From Albula goreensis (lineage: Eukaryota; Chordata; Actinopteri; Albuliformes; Albulidae), in contig CM040742.1 in assembly GCA_022829145.1 (NCBI GenBank), positions 14,860,131 through 14,924,130 on the forward strand: a stretch of 64,000 nucleotides of DNA, read 5' to 3'. Position 1 is the stretch's first letter. Each line of letters starts with the position of its first letter. This document shows, piece after piece, positions 1 through 14,500 of the stretch. The translations under genes were made by a program, and so were the position numbers. The notes under the pieces are model-generated. The model was given only the letters and a program-made list of their open reading frames with translations. It did not search any database and had not been told where the DNA came from.

Positions 1-3000
1 TTTTAAAAATTTATTTGAAAAAAAAATCAGAGAAAATACTTTCGCCTACACCTGCTGGATTCAATAAACAATTCCCCTTTACGATGACTTGAAATTAATT
101 CCAAGTCCTTGTTTTTTTCTCTCTTCACACGCATAGTTTTCCAAGTTTTTTAATTAACCTGCCAATCCATGTTTGTGAAGAAAATAAAAATGAACTCTTG
201 AAATGTATTACTTAATCAAAGTCTAGGGAGAATATTGATTGTGTCCAGGCCCAAGTGAATAAAGGGAACATTTTCTGAGCTCTTTCAGTGCAGCTATGGA
301 AATTATCTAGAGGTTTTCACAGGTCACATCAACGCCTGCATGTAGATGCAACATTCTTTCACAAACGGTTACATCTTGTTATAAAACTAAAACAAGACCA
401 GAGGGACATACTTCAAAACCAAAAACACTAATACAAAATGCATACACTCTATTGGTGCCTAAAACTTAAAAGTGAAATCTGGTGAATTATTTACTGTGGA
501 TCAGACTGCGGTAGTTTCCAGCCTTAATGTATTCTTAAAAGACAGGCACGTTTCAGATTGCCTTCTTTTACCAGCATGTTTGACTATTCCTGGGTTGTTC
601 TAACCAACAGCCATGCCTCTACTGCCCTCACTGTAGAGGATTTTGAGTAATGGTCACACAAGACAAGACTGCATCATGTGACTGTATTTCACACCAGCAC
701 ATACAATAGCATGCCCACACAATTACACACACAAATAAAAAAGTACCATCACCACTTTATAGCCAGAGGGACAATGACTGAATGCAGGTGCATAATTTAA
801 TACCATAGAGATGTGGTGATCTGCTAAAAGAAAGAATTCCAATACTCAGTAAGACTTTGTCCTTGACACCTACAGACACCCAGTAGAAGCTGCTTTGATG
901 AGATCCTACAGCTTCATGAGCCATGAAGAAACACAAGGAACCCAGCTGCTGCAGTCAGCTGACACATATGAAGAGAGAGGGAGAGAGAGAGAGAGAGGGA
1001 GAAAGAAGGAGGAGAGTGAGGAAACGGGAAAGCTTAGGGCCTAGCAGAAAGACAAGCACATTCACCAACTGGCAAATCTGAAACTTTTCTTGGTGCCAGT
1101 TCCAGGAAAAGCTGTTAAATATGGACCCCAGGAGGACGCCAAACTCTTATGTAGCTCCCGAATTTGGCACAACACCCGGACGGATTAATTACTCTCTTCT
1201 CTGGCAGAGAGAGGACTAAGGAGAGAAGTAGGCAGAAGACAGTGAGAGGGAATGAAAAAGGGAGTAAGGACATAGAAGAACACAGAAGTAAAAGGGAGGG
1301 TGGGGACAGAGAAGAGAGGGAACACATTTTTTGACAAATCATGTCTCCTACAGAAGTACTGTATGTCCCACAGTAGAACTCCATAGTAAGAGAAATCTGT
1401 CTCCACTAATTCCACATTCCCAGCAATGTATCCTGTATTACCCACAATGCCTCAATGCTAAAGAAACAGGTTGCAGGACACAGGCATGAGGGGAGTAGAG
1501 TATAACACACCCGGTTGCAGCCTGCATTCTGTGGCGGCAGAAGACGAGTGAGGATTACACAGTGACCTCTCATACCCTCGTAAAAACCAGTAAATGGACA
1601 CTGCGTGAGGGAAAGCATGCTTTTAATAAATCTAAAAAGATGCAGGCTTACTACAAAATGCAGCATTTCAAAAGATCAAGTCAAAACTACACTGGAAAGC
1701 CTAAAGTACAGTGGGTCATAAAATATTAAAAGATTACAAAACAGCTGCTCCTCATTTCACAGTGGGGACATCAGATGGAAAACAAAACAGCTCAACGGAC
1801 CCTGCACACGTATGGCCGACGATACGTGTGGCTTAAAACAAGGATATCAAGAAGCTTATGGTCCATGGCAGGGCTGGGCAATAAGTCTTCAAAATGTTTT
1901 GAAGATAAATTGAGACATTTTGTTGATGATAACATATCCCGATAAAATTTGCGGTCTCAAGTCTGAGTGACACATGGCCGACTTGTAACAAATACAAATA
2001 GAAATTAACTCAAACACATCAGTCAGTAAACATGTCTCCGTTCTTTCACTGAATAATCGCCAAATCACCAAATGCGATTTTCTGTTTTTGGAATAAATCA
2101 TTAATGTTGCCATCTGCAGCTTCGCTTGTTCCGCTCTCCATTTTCACCAGCAAGTTAACTCCCGTGCAGGCCGCAGACTCTACCTACGCAATTCTCTTGT
2201 GAAGTAGGCTACAAAGCACATTTAAAGACGCATCAAGCTAAATGCATATGTATTGCAGTTAAATTATTATCTATTGTGAAAATGAAAATGACGATAATAT
2301 TGTCATACTCATGATCACACAGTCAATGGTAGAGTGACCTGAAAGTATGGTAGACCTGACCGCACACCATGGTACACTCACAAGTTCATGAGTTTTGTTT
2401 CACTAGTTTCATGCAGGGTTTGGAGTGAACAGGTACCGGGTCAGACGAGGAGGACCTGTTGAGAAACTAATTACTGACAAGCACTTCGTTTAAAACAGAA
2501 ATTCATGCTGAGCAACGTGAGGGGCTTGTACAAGAGGAAGCAATTAGTAATTAAAACAGAAGCCAAGAAATTCTGAGGCGTATCAACAAAGTCCTTGCCA
2601 CCACCAAACGCAATGACCAAACTTACATTGCGAAACAATGCAGGCAAACACAATTCACACAATTCACTCTCCTTTGAGTAAAGAACTTCACCGGCCAACA
2701 ACTCAGAGTACTGGAGCACTACCAGACCAGGGTGTTTTTTTCCTCCCTCTTTCAACTTTATTAAGGAACAGTCAATCCTGTGAGGCTCCCCAGAATGAGA
2801 GGAAAGACACAGGGACTTGGAGAGATGAGGCATTCAGAGAGACTGACCCCTGGCGAACACCTACCGCCTCCTGGCACACGCAACTGCCCACCGCTATGAT
2901 GAGAGACGTCTTTATTTCAGAGGGAAAACAGTGAAGCAAGATTAAAGAGCCACCCCCGCACCGCTGCGTGATGCACAGTTCAGGAGACAGCCTGAAAGAA

Positions 3001-6000
3001 ACTGTCAACTGGAGTTTAAATGCCAAGCAAATAGAAGATTTAAACAACATTTCCACAGTGGAGGAAAAAGCTATCAAGAGTCCAAATGGTGTTAAATGTT
3101 TCATGAATTTGAAACAGAAAAGTGGAATGAGAAACACTTTCTCAAGTTTCACTTCAACACTTTCCCCTGCTTTACAGAAAAAATGTCAGGAAAAAAAAAA
3201 AAAAAAAGAGTCTCTTGTGTTTTGTGATGTCATCCATATGTTTCATAGGCCACAGGAAGTGATTATACTCTGTGCCAGAGATTCCATAATAGAGACATGC
3301 AGCTCGCTGCCAAAACCCATCACACTGTTTCACAATGCTATATGGTATACAAGTAGCCTAGAACTGACAGACTTGGCCCATGTTTCTAGGAGACAGCGAG
3401 GAATGCTCAGAAGAAGATAATCACCCAAGCTTGTATAAAAGATGTCTTTTAATCAATAACTGTAAAAAATCTAAATGTTATTTACATAACAGTACCGACT
3501 GTTGTTTTTCCATGATGTATTTTATTGATATGTTGGTTGTTGAGCTGAATGACCATTGATTTGATGCTCTGCTCTCTCACTGTGACATGGACTGCTTTAT
3601 AGCATGCTCACAGAACAAATAAGACACTGCACTGTCAACTCCTGACAAGCCAATTGCCCTGGAAAACATATCTAGATATCTTTTCTTGCTAGCGCACATG
3701 GAGACTGCAAGCTAATAAACTAGCGTTTGCATGTACGTATTGTTAAAAACTGCCATAAACATCACAAATATCTCTTTTTCAGTGGTGGTCACACATGGTC
3801 CCATTCGAAACACCCCGAGTTAGCTTCCTAATATCAGATAACCCTTGTCTATGGACTGTCTCCCATTCAAGTTTTTGTTTGTTTTAGCCTGAATTCTTAA
3901 TAAATAAATAGCCTATAAATCTTCATGCTCATAAGCAAGAGTGTTTTTTATTTTTAAATTTACCTATATAAAAAAATAAACGGAGGCAAAATTCTTCTTT
4001 CATAAAATATTCACCCATTTATTCATGCATGTAAGCGGTCTTCCTCCTGCGGCTTGTTTTGGGGAGATATGGACTTGACTTGGCAAAAGGTCTCCAATAC
4101 ATGGAAGACACCCCAGCCCTTCACTTTGTATAGCCTTTGACTTTTAAAGGAATAAAATACATGAAGAGAAATTAAAATGTGGCCTGGCCTGAGGGGAGGC
4201 TGGGGGTGATCTTGCATACAGCCAAACAGATTTTACACATGGGTCAGTCTGCATGCTCTTCCTCTTTAATATTTGTCAGGCTCCCAATTTAATTTGTAGG
4301 CCACCGCACACTAAAAAGACCAAGACAAAGAGCCAAACATGCTCTCCGAATTCTCTCTGTGGTCAAACAACTCCTTTAATCCCATTTATAGAGAGAGGAG
4401 ACCAGTGATAAAAACCCCTGTCTGTACGCAAGTTTACTGCATCTAAACCCTCACGCACACACGCACGGACGCACGGACACAAAAGCATACACATTATATA
4501 CAAATATGCACACTTAATCATATATGTGTTCCAACAGACAGACACACACTCAGGTTTAAGCTTGTTAAATCTTGTTATCCTGGAATTTCCTAGAATCCAA
4601 ATGTTAGTTTTTGGTTGCTATTTAGCGTTGTTTGAATTTTTTTGCTCGATTTAGTTTAGTTTAATAAAACAAACAGCACACTCTGATAATTAGATCTGTT
4701 AAGCATTTACATAGGCCCATATGGTGTTCAACAAGGTAATATTATTATTTATTAATATATTAGTGAGCAATTTTGCATGAATTTATCCACATGATTTAGA
4801 GTGTGTTCATTTCATTCTAAAACAGTACAGCTTAAGCCCTTAAGACTTTCAAATCTTTAATAAAATCCATTTTGATTTAGTTGCATATGCACTAAAAGCC
4901 ACTAATTGCATTTGATTAAATAAAGGCTTTAGTCTCTGTGGAGACAAGACAAACTCACCTCACTTGTATAGTGCTCAGTGCTGCCCCTAGTGGCCATGGC
5001 TCCCACCTCATTTTACCATCCACCCCCACAATTCTACAGCCACATCTATCAATATCCAGTAAATCCTCACATACCACCTAACTTTAGAGGCCCACAGATG
5101 CAGTTACCTGACCAGTCTGTTTTTGAATTGAACCTCTCTCTTTAATTCAATGCAACACATGTAACACTACTGCCAATACTCACAATGACAGTACCACACA
5201 AAAAATTCAAAACTCAAAGCCATCTCAAATGCTTTCACAAACAATGCAATGCAAATTTTTGCAAATCTGCAAATTATGCTCAGCTGAAACATGACATTAA
5301 TACCCCCATGGTGGGCAACAGAACATGCAGCTCCCTCAGATGGAACAAAAGTATTTTGGGATTCAGTTCCTGTTCAATTTACCAGAGTGCTGGTGAGAAT
5401 TGAGCCACGGCTGGCGAGGACAGCTGACAGCAGGTTCTGGGGTCTGTGGGATTGGGAGGTCGCCTGGGTCCAATCTTTCTCTAAACCCTTAAACTTAGCT
5501 TAACCCGACAAGACAAGCAAGCGTCTTTCTGTGCAGAAAAACATGAGACCGGGTGCCATCGAGCTCTACCTGCCTACAGGAACAAAAAGGCAACAGCCAA
5601 TCACTGAATACAGAACATCAAGTATCTGAGGTTTAAATAGTAATAATGATAAACTGCATCTACTGTCCTATCTTTAAAAACATGTACAGTGAAAATATAC
5701 AACATCATAATTGGAAGAAGCAGAGGTTTCAATTAATGATTCAACATGGCTCTCGAATGTGTCATAAAGTCTAATCCAAAGCTATCGCACTTGTCCTGAT
5801 GGACTGTGGAAGTGAAATAGACCCGAGGGGGGAACAATACTGGCTGAGCCCAGTCCAGTTCAGCCCAGCCCGTTTATTTTGGAGACACTGGTGAGTCTGA
5901 CATAACCTCCAGCTCCTCTTCGCAGATGGAACCTCTTCACAGACGGAATAATTCTGACATCGGCCTGCGCAGCCATCTCCTCCAATGTTCTGTGAAATCA

Positions 6001-9000
6001 ATTTGTGGGGAGGGCCTGGGGGTTCTGAAAATATTTGATCGAGTAAAGGCAAATTCTACTGAATACACATTCAGAGACCTTACTACTTGGGTGAAAGAAA
6101 GAGGAAAATGGGGAAAAAAGGATTCTCCAGAAACCAGGCCTTAAATTCTGTGCACTTATCTGCCCTTTTGTGTTTTAAGCCTGGGGAGAGGGATTTTATG
6201 CAGTTCAGAGAGGTCAACTTGTGAGTTTCCCTTAGCATTACTGACACACAAATAGGCCTCTCTTGTCTGCCTTATTGAAAAATGTAATTTGACACTCATC
6301 TTTGTGTACAAGCAACCTATTCTCCCACTCAATAGCTCAATCCCTGACCTGAAACAGTGAATCTGTGTACAGCCTGAGGGTGTACAACAATTGGCAAAAG
6401 CTACTGCCAATCTTATTAATGGCATATTTTCCAACAAACATAACCCTGATCCGCCACCAATCTCCTCATTCCTAGTAAAAAAAAAAAAAAAAGGGAAAAA
6501 TGGAACGCCGCACTGTGTGTTTAAAAACATTCCAGTGAAACTGGATCATTGCAATACATTTTCAAATTAAGAGAGTTCGTGAAAATCATATATGATGAAA
6601 CTGTACTTGAATTTTCTTGGTCTGAAACAACACTGATGAACCTTCTTAAGAATTGCTGTCCTCCCCCCGCCCCAAGTGTCAAAGCTGTGTGTGTTCTGGC
6701 GTTCATGATCGGTCTGTACTGTACACAGGAATATGAAGCAGGCTCAATGCTTCTGGGTCGCGGTAAGGGCATGCCGTTCTGGCAGTGCTCCATTACTGAA
6801 TTGAGGGGTGGGAGGGAAACAAGGAGTACAAGCTCCAGCTTCATTCCCCAAATTCTGTCAGGGCCACAAGGCGCTAGCATCAAGAGCAGCTCCTCCAGTG
6901 AGGCCAACAAGCCTCACACGTCGCTGCCGAGTGAAGCAGCGCTGAGGCGTCTCGATTTCACAAGCTACAGGGTGGTTTTTGACCACCCCCCATTTCCTGA
7001 TTGGCAGACGCTCTGATGAATTTCACACACAGTCGCCTGACAGATAGTGAGGCAGAGGAATGTTTGAACTGTCGAAATTTGTGGCTGATGTTCAAAACGC
7101 TTGTGCAAGCGATCATGGCAGACCTCGCTCTCCAAGGAAGAATGCATACGTGGATACTCATTGCCTTCACAGTGGACAAAAAACACACCTAGGTTTCTAT
7201 TACTCCTGCAATTTTTATCCCCAACTTAAGGCTTTACATAACATTGGCCTTTACATAAGTCTGGCCAATTGTTACCCGACATACCAATTTTAGGGCACTG
7301 GAGTTTTGTGCCAGTTCAATATAAAAAGAGCTCAGATGTATAGCGGTTCGAGCCATTCCAGGTCTTGCAAGAAGCAGGTTTGTGTTGCCTCCTGTTGGTA
7401 GCATCCACTCGTGTCCACTCGGTACACTCACATTTCAGCAAAACCTAGAACAGCAGAAGCTGCTTCTCATTTGGAGTTCTCTCTGTCCCAGCAATTATCC
7501 AATTAAAAATACCCATTGGTTCTGGATGATGTCATCTGAATTCAAATGCAAGCCAGAATGCAGCAAATCTCTTGTAAGAAATCCGTTATAGTATACTAAC
7601 TGCAGTATGCAAACAAAAATAGATAAGTGTATTTACATTCTCTATCCTTCCTATTTTTTGTTTACTGAACTACAAGAGACCTGTAGCTAGCAATGGTTTA
7701 AGCTCTTGACATGGTTTATGTCTCCATCATCCACAGTTCACCACAAATCCCAACAACAGCTACAACTCTAACACAATGCTGAGTAAATCCAATGACATGA
7801 CTGTTAATCCTATAAACTATAACGCTAATTAAGGGGAAAATAATCATTATTACATCTCCATCAGAAGTTTCAAAATAAATGTGCAAAACTAAATTCTGTT
7901 TCATAAATACTGACATATCTGATATTATAAATAGTCATTTGTCCAGGGTCAGCACTACTCACAACAAGTCAATAAATTTGAACCTTTAAATCTAGGTCAT
8001 TGTTCAAAAGTTGTTAATAATATAATGCATATTCCTAACTCCACATTTATATCTTGAATGTGCAAGACTGTTTTTTATTATAAAACAATCAAACAAGCTG
8101 CCATTTCTCATCACCTGCTTGGTAGCTATTTTTTTGCAGCATTTCCCTTGAGCATACAAACCTTGGTAGCTAGCTAAATAATCGCAGGTGACAATGGCGG
8201 TGGGCTGTGGAATGATAACATATTAACTACTTAGAATTTCCTTTAAAAGCTTATCCCACAGAGCAAAAGTTGCAGTGTGAACCAAGGAGCTGTAGCTCAC
8301 TGACTCAAGTGTGGGCTAACCACCTGTTCTGCTGGCCTTCCCTGCTCTTTTCCATCAGAGTCAGTGTATGGTGTGCTTGGATAAAGCATGGATGTAGCAA
8401 TGTAAATAACCTGTGCCACCCTGTCACTCACCATGCAGACTGAATGGGATGCTCACTGGTGACTCATTTGGTTGAATGCTCAACGTCTCTAGACAAATTA
8501 GCATACGGCATGACAGAGATGAGCCAGCTATGCTTCAGGTGGAAAAATACAATTAAGCCATTACATTAAATAACGCTTTCCTTCACGGTTCATTGATGCA
8601 ACACAGTTTGGCAGTCAGAGTTAGTGTTCGAAGGGCATGATGCACAATTACTATATGGCTAAATTATATAGTTGGTTGTGAGAGATACAAGCAATTATTG
8701 TAAATTTACCTTTTCAAATGAAAATTATTACAACTACAAGTCTTGAATATGAATTAATGTCACGTTATCTTTACTAATATGTATTTAATCAATTTGCCAG
8801 TTGATTGCTTAGGGAGTGAAGGGAAAACACAGTGAAGGAAAAGACAGAGAAAAGGAGGTAGGAGACAATGAGAGGCAAGTAGAATTATCATATGCAAAGA
8901 CTTTAAGAGGCTGAGGCATCAGACAGAAATAATCACACACAGAGTGAAGGCACATTTTTGTGGTGCCCTTTGCAGCGCTGGAACTTGGTGAATCAGTCAA

Positions 9001-11400
9001 ATAAATCCTGGCTATGCCAGAGGTCCATATTGGACAGACAACAACTGTCTCTGCTATGCAGAAAAATATGGGTAAGCAGAATATATTCACCAGTCTCTTC
9101 ACTCTCAAGTGGTCCCGCCAACAGTCTTGTTAGCTGAAAATGGAGAAACTCCCTACTGCTCTGACGGCATAGGCAATATGATTTCTTTTGTTGAATCTGA
9201 AGAGTGAAAATTAGCCAAGGCTATTCGATCTGTGAATCAGAGGAGTCACATTAGTGTCCGCTTCCTCCAGAAAGTTTCTACATACTGAGGAGATACAGCA
9301 ACTGGGGCTAATTCATGTGCAAGTAGTGTGACTCCTAAGAAAACGTTAACTTATTTGGACCAATCATGTGCCTCTGTCATGCAGACACAATGCTGGATTT
9401 GCTGGGTGCATGTGTGAAGCCTAGATCACACCTCTAAAGACAACGAGTTGCCTCTGAAATTGCTTAATGTTCAAGCTCAATCCAGCACATGTTGTGGTGG
9501 ACAAGTAGTTAATGTGAGAAAAGATCTGTCAAACTGATATTCAATGTATGGTACATATGTGGCACTTTAAACAAGGCCCCAGATTTGAGGTCATTCATTT
9601 CTTTTAAGATCACTCCTTCCCATCATAATGGTGTTGGTTGATAGCATTATAGCTAATGCTAACCAATGAATAGTCTTTCCTGACAGTCTTTGCTTTCTTC
9701 TGAAGATTTACTGTGGGTAGAGCTGACAATACAGGCCAATATGAATGGGAAAACAGTTCCCTGTTGACCCCATCTTCATGCTCCTCTATTATTCTGAGAG
9801 CAACACACTGAAGACCTTTGCTGTCAGGCCAAATGCTGTGAGGAACCACTGTGGAGCCCTTAAATAACATTCCTCCACCACTACTGGCTATTAAACAATA
9901 GATGTGTTACGTTTTAAGACACAGTTCAAGAGCCTTGACCCATCTTGACCAACATTCTTGAAGTGTCTGCAGTCAATGCGTAGGTGCGCGCATGAGCTAA
10001 TAGCTCCTTGGACTGGTCCCCCTTCATGTGGGCCCCAAACAATTTGAAGCCTAAGGTCATGTACAACACGGATCTTCGTGCAGTGCTGCTGAAGGTATTA
10101 TACGTGACCTTGCTTAAGGTCTCGACTCGACAATAACTGAATATCCACCCCTCCACAAGCACTTCAACCGCAACACCACGAACCGAACAATGCAAAGATG
10201 CGAGAGAAACACACAGGAGTGGAAAAAATAATTCCAAATCATATCACTGGAATACTTTTGACCCCGGATGTCACAACCTTACATTGCATACAAAGGGAAT
10301 ATTCGTGTTGCCTTCCAGGTCCTCGCTGTTGACTTCATCCGCAAACTTTTAATGTCAGCTGGATCACTTAAAAGATATGTGTTCTTAATTACCCACAGAA
10401 AAGTCGATGTCATTTCAGTGGAAATCACCCCTAGATTTTCAACGTATATGAAGACATTTACTGATTGTGCATGTCATCATGAAGGAAATCTCTTAACCCC
10501 TTAACATTTCCAGCACGCGATCTACCATTGGTAACCTTGCCAGCAGTCCAACACATTATTTGCTACTGGGAAAGACTTGTAAATTAACGTTAGCCGGTTT
10601 AAAAACTCTATAGGGCTTGCTACCTAGCCAAGTTATAGAAATATCCTACAGTTGTAATTATAACGTTAAGTTTATGCAAAAATTAACGCAGCAAGTTCTT
10701 ATGTAAGAAGAAGCATTAATATGTTTGATATAAAACTAACCATAATTGAGAACTTTTGCCAGCATGCACGAGACTCATTAACAATCAAGACACACACACG
10801 CGCGCAAGAAAACGCGACTGATTTGCGAGCCATTTGCCGCTTAACAGCTGGTTCAATAGTTAGCTGTAGCATAAATTGCATTTACTGGCTCGTTAGCTAT
10901 AGCCGACTAATGTTTGCTAGCTACATTCAGTGAGAGCCCGCATGTGCCATGCATCTGCCTCGCTGGCTGGTATAGTTAATGATCTCCAAAACAAAGCATG
11001 TTAAGGCTAGCTACGCAGCTAGGGAACTATATAGCTTGCTTTAACATGAATTGACAATTACTGTCTGAACTGATCTCCGTCTGTGAAACCGTGAGGTAAA
11101 ACCCTAACATCTGTTTTTCGAGACTAACGATTACAGACGTAAATAATAATAAAGAGACCCTTATGAGTGGTTATCTCTTGGACCAGAAAAAAACACTGTA
11201 ATTCCTCGCTTTGTTTTTGCTGGAGCAGCACCTAAACATCTAGCCAACCAGCTACGTAGGGCCGAACCCTGTAACGTTATTATCCGCGAGTTCAGGAATG
11301 AAAGTGGGTCTTAAAACATCGAGTAGCGCATGTATCGTCTCTTCCCACGAATACAGCCAGCTAGCAAACAAGCTACATTCACACCCGTTCAAAAGCCAAA
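1..11400. other. Stretch with no supported gene
   Basis: No reading frame here resembles a known protein, and I could not chain splice sites into a coding exon series on either strand. The sequence is AT-rich with homopolymer and purine tracts. It could be intergenic DNA or a long first intron of a minus-strand gene whose 5' exon may lie near 11.4 kb. The longest open frames (150-155 codons near 2968 and 6549, plus strand) have no recognisable motifs. Confidence 0.5.
971..1029. repeat. (GA)n-rich purine tract
   Basis: An interrupted AG/GGA purine run on the plus strand, a simple-sequence repeat with no coding signal around it. Confidence 0.8.
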
Positions 11401-11412
11401 GCAATTACTCAC

Positions 11413-11560
11413 CTACTTTACATGTCTTTTGAGAAAATTACGACCACAGATTTCCCCGTCTGAACAAGCGTTGGTCTATGCAATGTCCACAGTACGGCTT
11501 GACCTCCTTGTCTCACTATGAAATCGAGGCGTCCCGGTTCGGCGATGCGTGGACTGGTCT
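11413..11560 (-). other. Possible 5' non-coding exon of an unseen minus-strand gene
   Basis: On the minus strand the sequence AAAGTAG is followed by GTGAGTAA at 11412, a full-consensus splice donor. The block upstream (toward 11.56 kb) is less AT-rich than its surroundings. The frames are short, and the last ATG before the donor is followed at once by TAA, so if this is an exon it is untranslated. The rightward limit is a guess. No partner exon was recognised to the left. It may equally be a chance donor. Confidence 0.22.
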
Positions 11561-14500
11561 GAGAATGTATGCGAGAGGTTTGGCTCTCTTGCTTATTTCT
11601 GCAGCGCTTTACTTGAGCAGACACAATTACCAGCAGAGGGCGACAAAACCCCAGTATTAACCATTTGTGGTCATGGCTATTGAGGCAGTTTTTATTTTTT
11701 GGCACCGCCCTCTCCTCACACCTCTGAAACGGGTGGCACAAATGGTTTTCTTTAGAGATCCTGCATTTGAACAATAGAACGTAATCTTTAATATCATGTA
11801 CAATCATGAAGACCATGTACATACTATGTGAATACCACTTAATTTTGTATCTCTATAGCTAAAGCCTATCTCTGATAAATATATATCAGAATAATGGATA
11901 AAATGTATAAATACGCCTATATTATATATGGGTACATATATGGTTTGAATGTCTGATGAATGCATCATGTGACAGAATATGTATATCATGGAAAGTGGTT
12001 TGTGGGTGTAATTTACATTTAAAGCTATGTACTCATGGTTTTTTAAAAGATCCAGAGCAACAGACCATGTAAAACCACTGATCTGGATGTAACCTGAAAC
12101 ATAAGAACCCAGTATCCTGCCTCCCTAAATTCATGCACCGTAGGCCAAGTCATATCCTTTTTGTGGACCCCTGAGACGAGCAGCCCACAATGCTTTGTGA
12201 CACTTGTGGGGTCAGGGGCTTTCCTTTACCCACCCTGAATAATTCAAAGCTCTTATCAACATTTAACTTTGTGCTCCCTGGAAAGATCTGCACATTACAC
12301 TCCATTGCCCTCTCATGATACATTAGTCTCAGGCATACCCTGTGTCTTTCCCTTCATAAGTGTAGCCCTATTACCACTACTGCACTAGTCTCAGTATTCG
12401 ACCAGCTGTGAGAGATGGGCTCAATTTGTCCAAGCTATTGAGTTATCACCCAAACAATGACAATTTGAATCCAGACAGGCAATTTTTTGCTGGTGACCCT
12501 TATTCAAGTGACAAACTTCAACAAATAGCCTTCTTTACAAATTGATCAAATTGGGGGAAAATGGGCAAGCCTGGAATAGACCTTTAAATTTTAGTTAAAG
12601 TATATAGAGCGGAGTAAAAAACAGAACTCCAGAGTTTACAATAAGTAATATGTTTCCCCATTTAAGAAAAGAAATGTGTTTCGCACAGACAGGCAATTTT
12701 CTGTTCCAACTACACAGTGCTCGAAGGCTGCACATTGAAGTATTTTTTATATGGAGAACTCCAAACTGGGTGCAGGGGTTATTTTTCATGTGCCGCTAAT
12801 GAGCTGGGCTATGAGTCTGGGGAAGAGTCATGGCCAGGCAATGTAGTCGCTCGTCCAGCTCCATGTTTCAAAGCGACATGCAGGTGTCTTTTGGGGGCGG
12901 GCAGCACTGGATTCTCAACAAAACTCCCTGCTCCTCCAGCCTAGCCCCACAGTGACCTCTGAAAGAAATGCTGCTGTCAGTCGTCTGACTCGAGTTCTTG
13001 TATTTCCTAAACCCGATAATGTCTTTGAGCATTCCAGGTGGAGCCAATCAGGAGGCTGGAAACTCCCTCACAGAGACAACGCCCGGGTGTTCTTCTTAGC
13101 TCGGTTCCTCAGTCTGTCTTTGTCAGTGGGCCAAGCTTTTGGTTTTGAATGAAAGGGAAAGTACATTACATGCAGTCATTTCTATGTATGTTTTTGCTTT
13201 GTTTTGTTTTATGAAGGTGAGCTGCAATGCTGGCCTGATTTTTCAAGAATGTATTCATAGCAAGTCAAATTTCCATTACAAATCATTGTTTTTAAGGGAG
13301 TTGTCCACACAAAGGTATGTATCTGTACAAAACGTTAATCCTTACCCTCCATTGAAACTATTGAAATATAAAACCTCTTTAAAGGGCTGGTGTCTACAAT
13401 ATGTCATGAGGTCAACAAATCAGACAAGCCTTCTACAGGTGTTCTTTGATGCTGCTTCTCAAATGAAATAACACATGCTACAATGTGAGATACATGATAT
13501 ATAAATGTACCAATTCATTATTTAAAACATTATATTAAAACATCATGGCATCTTGTTGGTTTTAAAATCAGGTAAGTAATAACAAAAGAAAAACTCAAAA
13601 CAGAATTAAACACAATAAAAAGTCATATCGCTTACTTAAAAACATTATGTAAGAAGCTATCGCTTATATATTAATGTTTTGTAATGCTCACCTTCTCTAC
13701 TCAACAGATTCACAAATAACATTTTCTTTGAGCTGGCAAATAGGATGAGTCATATATTGGCAGGCTATTTTTAATAAATGCTTTTACTGGAGACCGACGG
13801 GGTGTGGGGAAAGAGGTGGGTTGGGGGCGTAATTTTAATGAGAAACACATAATCGGTATTGATTCACAGCACGATGACTTAAACTGCATTATCTGGCTGT
13901 CTCTAGAGCAATGTGTGTAGCAGGGCTGACGAACTGCCCAACAGCGCAAATGGATTTCCATGATTGATCATCAGCACCTTTTAAAGCCAGTTGAGAGCAC
14001 GCTCGTCTCTCAGCCAAAGAGAGCAAGGGGGAGAACAAATGTCTCTCATGTAATGCTCATGAGATTGAAACCCTCAAGTTGTGAATTAAAAAGAGAATCT
14101 CTTTTATTTAAAAAAAGAACTTCCTTTTTGTTGTTGTTTTTTTTGTTGTGTCTTTTTCTTCTTCTTCCAAAGGCATGTGTCTGACCACTCTCATGTGACT
14201 TTTAATGTCACTAAATAGATTAAGACAATGAACTGAAGACCTGAATCAGACAATAAGGGCCTTTTAGACAGTGGATACACAGGGCAAGGGTTGCCAGAGT
14301 CTTGTGACTTTTTTCCCCTCGAGTACTTCTCAAAATTCATTTAGCTCCCCTCAAGACCTTCCTCATGCTGCACTTCCGCCATCTATCAATGACTCTAATC
14401 CTTATTTTTTACTTTGAAAAATAGGAAAGCTTCCGTGACTCTTCAAAAATCCTCTGGATCTTGTTGAAAATGTGTCTTTCTGGTATCCCTGATCAGAGCC

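Noticed and set aside
1868-1960. Left end of a 'cagggctgggcaata' type DNA transposon
   Set aside because: No matching right terminus or target-site duplication could be found.
6549-7016. 155-codon open frame on the plus strand
   Set aside because: No family resemblance, no promoter or splice context; treated as a chance frame.
9926-10237. Short frame with a signal-peptide-like start on the minus strand
   Set aside because: The first codon of the frame is TTG, not ATG, and no homology or exon structure supports it in a vertebrate genome.
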